Assembly: GCA_947503395.1 (NCBI GenBank)
Contig: CANNDP010000058.1
Span: forward strand, 1 to 5,781
Direction: 5' to 3'
Origin: Actinomycetota bacterium
Lineage (GTDB): Bacteria; Actinomycetota; Actinomycetes; Nanopelagicales; Nanopelagicaceae
DNA length: 5,781 nt
Below the pieces are notes generated by a model. That model worked only from the letters and a program-made list of their open reading frames with translations. It searched no databases and had not been told where the DNA came from. The position numbers and the translations under genes are program-made. Shown piece after piece: positions 4,467 to 5,781 of the stretch (position 1 is the first letter of the stretch; every line of letters begins with the position of its first letter).

Positions 4467-5735
4467 GTGCGCAAATACGCCATTGATTTAAGCCCCTTAA
4501 AGAAGTATCGCGACTTTAAGCTGCTCTTTACCGCAGGGCTCTTCTCCTACTTCGGCTCGATGATCACCTTCGTTGCCCTGCCTTTCCAAGTCAAAGAACT
4601 AACTGGCTCATTTTGGGCAGTGGGGCTAATTGGAGTTGTCGAGATTATCCCCCTTATTGTCTTTGGCCTCTATGGCGGGGTCTTAGCTGATTACCTAGAT
4701 CGAAAAAAGATGATCTGGTTTACGGAATTTGGCACTCTTATTGCTACCTCAATTCTCTTAATTAATTCACTCCAAGAAAAACCTAGCGTTATCTTGATCT
4801 TTGTTATTGCAGCAATTTTCGCTGCTTTAAGCGGGCTAAAACGACCTAGCCAGGATGCGATTTTGCCAAGGCTTGTAAACCATGATGATCTGCCAAGTGC
4901 CAGCGCGCTAATGAGTCTTAGATGGCAATTTGGCGGAATCGTTGGGCCATCAGTTGGCGGAATAATCATTGCAAGTTATGGGGCAGGTGCTGCTTATCTT
5001 GTTGATTGCCTAACCTTTGTAATTTCTCTTGCGCTAATTTGGCAGGTTAAAAGCGTTCCCCCACTTGATAAGTCCACCCCACCATCTATGGCAGGTTTAA
5101 TGGAGGGACTTAACTACGCCTTTAAGAGAAAGGATCTGCTTGGAACCTACGTTGTTGATTTAGCAGCGATGTTTCTTGCAATGCCGATGGCCCTTTTTCC
5201 TTTCTGGGCCGATGAAATTGGCGCACCTTATGCCCTAGGGTTTTTCTATTCTTCAATTACCTTTGGCGCAGTCCTTGTAACTCTTCTAAGTGGCTGGATG
5301 AGAAATTACCCCCATCATGGAAGGGCTGTAATTATCGGAGCCCTCGGTTGGGGGGTTGCAATCGTTGCAGCAGGAAGCAGTAACTCACTCGTTCTGGTCA
5401 TCACCTGCCTAGTTATCGCCGGCGCATTTGATCAAGTCAGCGCTCTATTTCGGGGATTTATCTGGAATCAATCAATTCCAGATGAGTTACGGGGACGCCT
5501 TGCAGGAATTGAAATGCTCTCCTATCTTCTCGGCCCACTTGGAGGACAAGCCAGAGCGGGGGGCATGGCAGCGATGAGTTCCTTACGAACCTCCATTGTT
5601 GGCGGCGGATTACTCTGTATTGGCTTTGTCTCTCTGATCGCAGCAGTGATGCCAAAGTTTCGTAGCTATGATGTTCGGACCAATGAATATGCCCTCAAAG
5701 AGGCAAAAGTGCGCAAAAATAGGGAAAATATTTAA
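4467..5735 (+). CDS. MFS transporter, EntS/DHA3-like exporter
   Basis: A 422-residue inner-membrane protein with about 12 hydrophobic segments: roughly 17-42, 50-75, 84-100, 107-125, 153-170 and 173-192 in the first half, a cytoplasmic loop (about 193-222), then about 226-246, 256-276, 286-302, 306-325, 345-365 and 376-395. The first-half motif GGVLADYLDRKK (70-81) is MFS motif A. RRFxSQDAILPRLV-type sequence (here RPSQDAILPRLV, 126-137) and LRGRLAGIEMLSY (341-353) are features of the EntS-like drug/siderophore exporter group common in Actinobacteria. The substrate cannot be told from sequence. The start is GTG: an in-frame TAA lies two codons upstream and the next ATG is codon 32, inside the first membrane segment. 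The N-terminus IDLSPLKKYRDFKLLF is typical of the family. AAGG sits only 1 base before GTG, so initiation may depend on ribosomes ending panB 8 bases upstream. A short charged tail (about 400-422) follows the last helix. A pantothenate-related role from its neighbour would be speculative. Confidence 0.93.
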   Translation: MRKYAIDLSPLKKYRDFKLLFTAGLFSYFGSMITFVALPFQVKELTGSFWAVGLIGVVEIIPLIVFGLYGGVLADYLDRKKMIWFTEFGTLIATSILLINSLQEKPSVILIFVIAAIFAALSGLKRPSQDAILPRLVNHDDLPSASALMSLRWQFGGIVGPSVGGIIIASYGAGAAYLVDCLTFVISLALIWQVKSVPPLDKSTPPSMAGLMEGLNYAFKRKDLLGTYVVDLAAMFLAMPMALFPFWADEIGAPYALGFFYSSITFGAVLVTLLSGWMRNYPHHGRAVIIGALGWGVAIVAAGSSNSLVLVITCLVIAGAFDQVSALFRGFIWNQSIPDELRGRLAGIEMLSYLLGPLGGQARAGGMAAMSSLRTSIVGGGLLCIGFVSLIAAVMPKFRSYDVRTNEYALKEAKVRKNRENI

Positions 5736-5749
5736 AATATTTTTATCCC
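5722..5749 (+). terminator. Weak AT-rich hairpin spanning the MFS stop codon
   Basis: AAAATATT (5725-5732) and AATATTTT (5736-5743) form a perfect 8-bp AT-only stem whose 3-base loop is the MFS stop codon TAA (5733-5735). GGG (5722-5724) could extend it by pairing with CCC (5747-5749) across a 3-base bulge. The T stretch is part of the 3' arm and C-rich sequence follows, so this is at best a poor intrinsic terminator. The remaining 32 bases to the right edge contain no recognisable gene. Confidence 0.3.
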
Positions 5750-5781
5750 CCTACCCTTAAGTAACAAGGTCTTGAAAAGCC

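Noticed and set aside
4691..4969. 92-codon minus-strand frame inside the MFS gene
   Set aside because: It is antisense to a well-supported membrane protein, has no recognisable domain, and is readily explained as a shadow frame.
5761..5770. GTAACAAGGT, as found near the 3' end of 16S rRNA
   Set aside because: Only this 10-mer matches; the surrounding bases are not 16S, so it is coincidence.

Overview
This window looks like chromosomal DNA of a small-genome, moderate-GC actinobacterium. Freshwater Nanopelagicales (the acI group) is my best guess, because the protein families are actinobacterial while the DNA is far less GC-rich than in Streptomyces or Mycobacterium. The family assignments come from reading the proteins; the lineage is inference. 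There are no rRNA or tRNA genes, no CRISPR array, and no insertion sequence or phage signature, and gene density is very high.

Layout, read right to left on the minus strand from the middle: nadE (glutamine-dependent NAD+ synthetase, 1907-3592); a 237-bp gap that is not empty; cysK (740-1669); cysE (230-739), whose start codon directly abuts the cysK stop; and the first 57 codons of a glnA2-type glutamine synthetase gene (1-172), which runs off the left edge. On the plus strand, divergent from nadE, lie panB (3664-4458) and, 8 bases downstream, an MFS exporter gene (4467-5735). The two arms are separated by a 71-bp divergent promoter region (3593-3663).

The most interesting item is in the nadE-cysK gap. 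A 27-codon minus-strand ORF (1764-1847) encodes a peptide with an Arg-rich centre followed by VIDFGR, then TASAICCQ and stop. This resembles the cysteine-containing leader peptides found ahead of sulfur and cysteine genes in Actinobacteria. It has no ribosome binding site, and a -10-like TAAACT sits 7 bases before its ATG, so it could be translated from a leaderless mRNA. Between it and cysK lie two small hairpins, two pyrimidine tracts able to pair with the cysK Shine-Dalgarno, and a 9-bp direct repeat that includes the leader stop codon. The simplest reading is a cysteine-responsive attenuator controlling cysK-cysE. CysE retains a C-terminal tail ending in QFAI, like the tail that docks into CysK in the cysteine synthase complex, although the usual preceding GVPAR-type segment and linker are missing.

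Together the minus-strand genes make cysteine from serine (CysE then CysK) next to nitrogen assimilation (GlnA) and glutamine-using NAD+ synthesis (NadE). PanB starts the pantothenate/CoA branch on the other strand. No wholly new system is evident; the attenuator is the part most worth following up.
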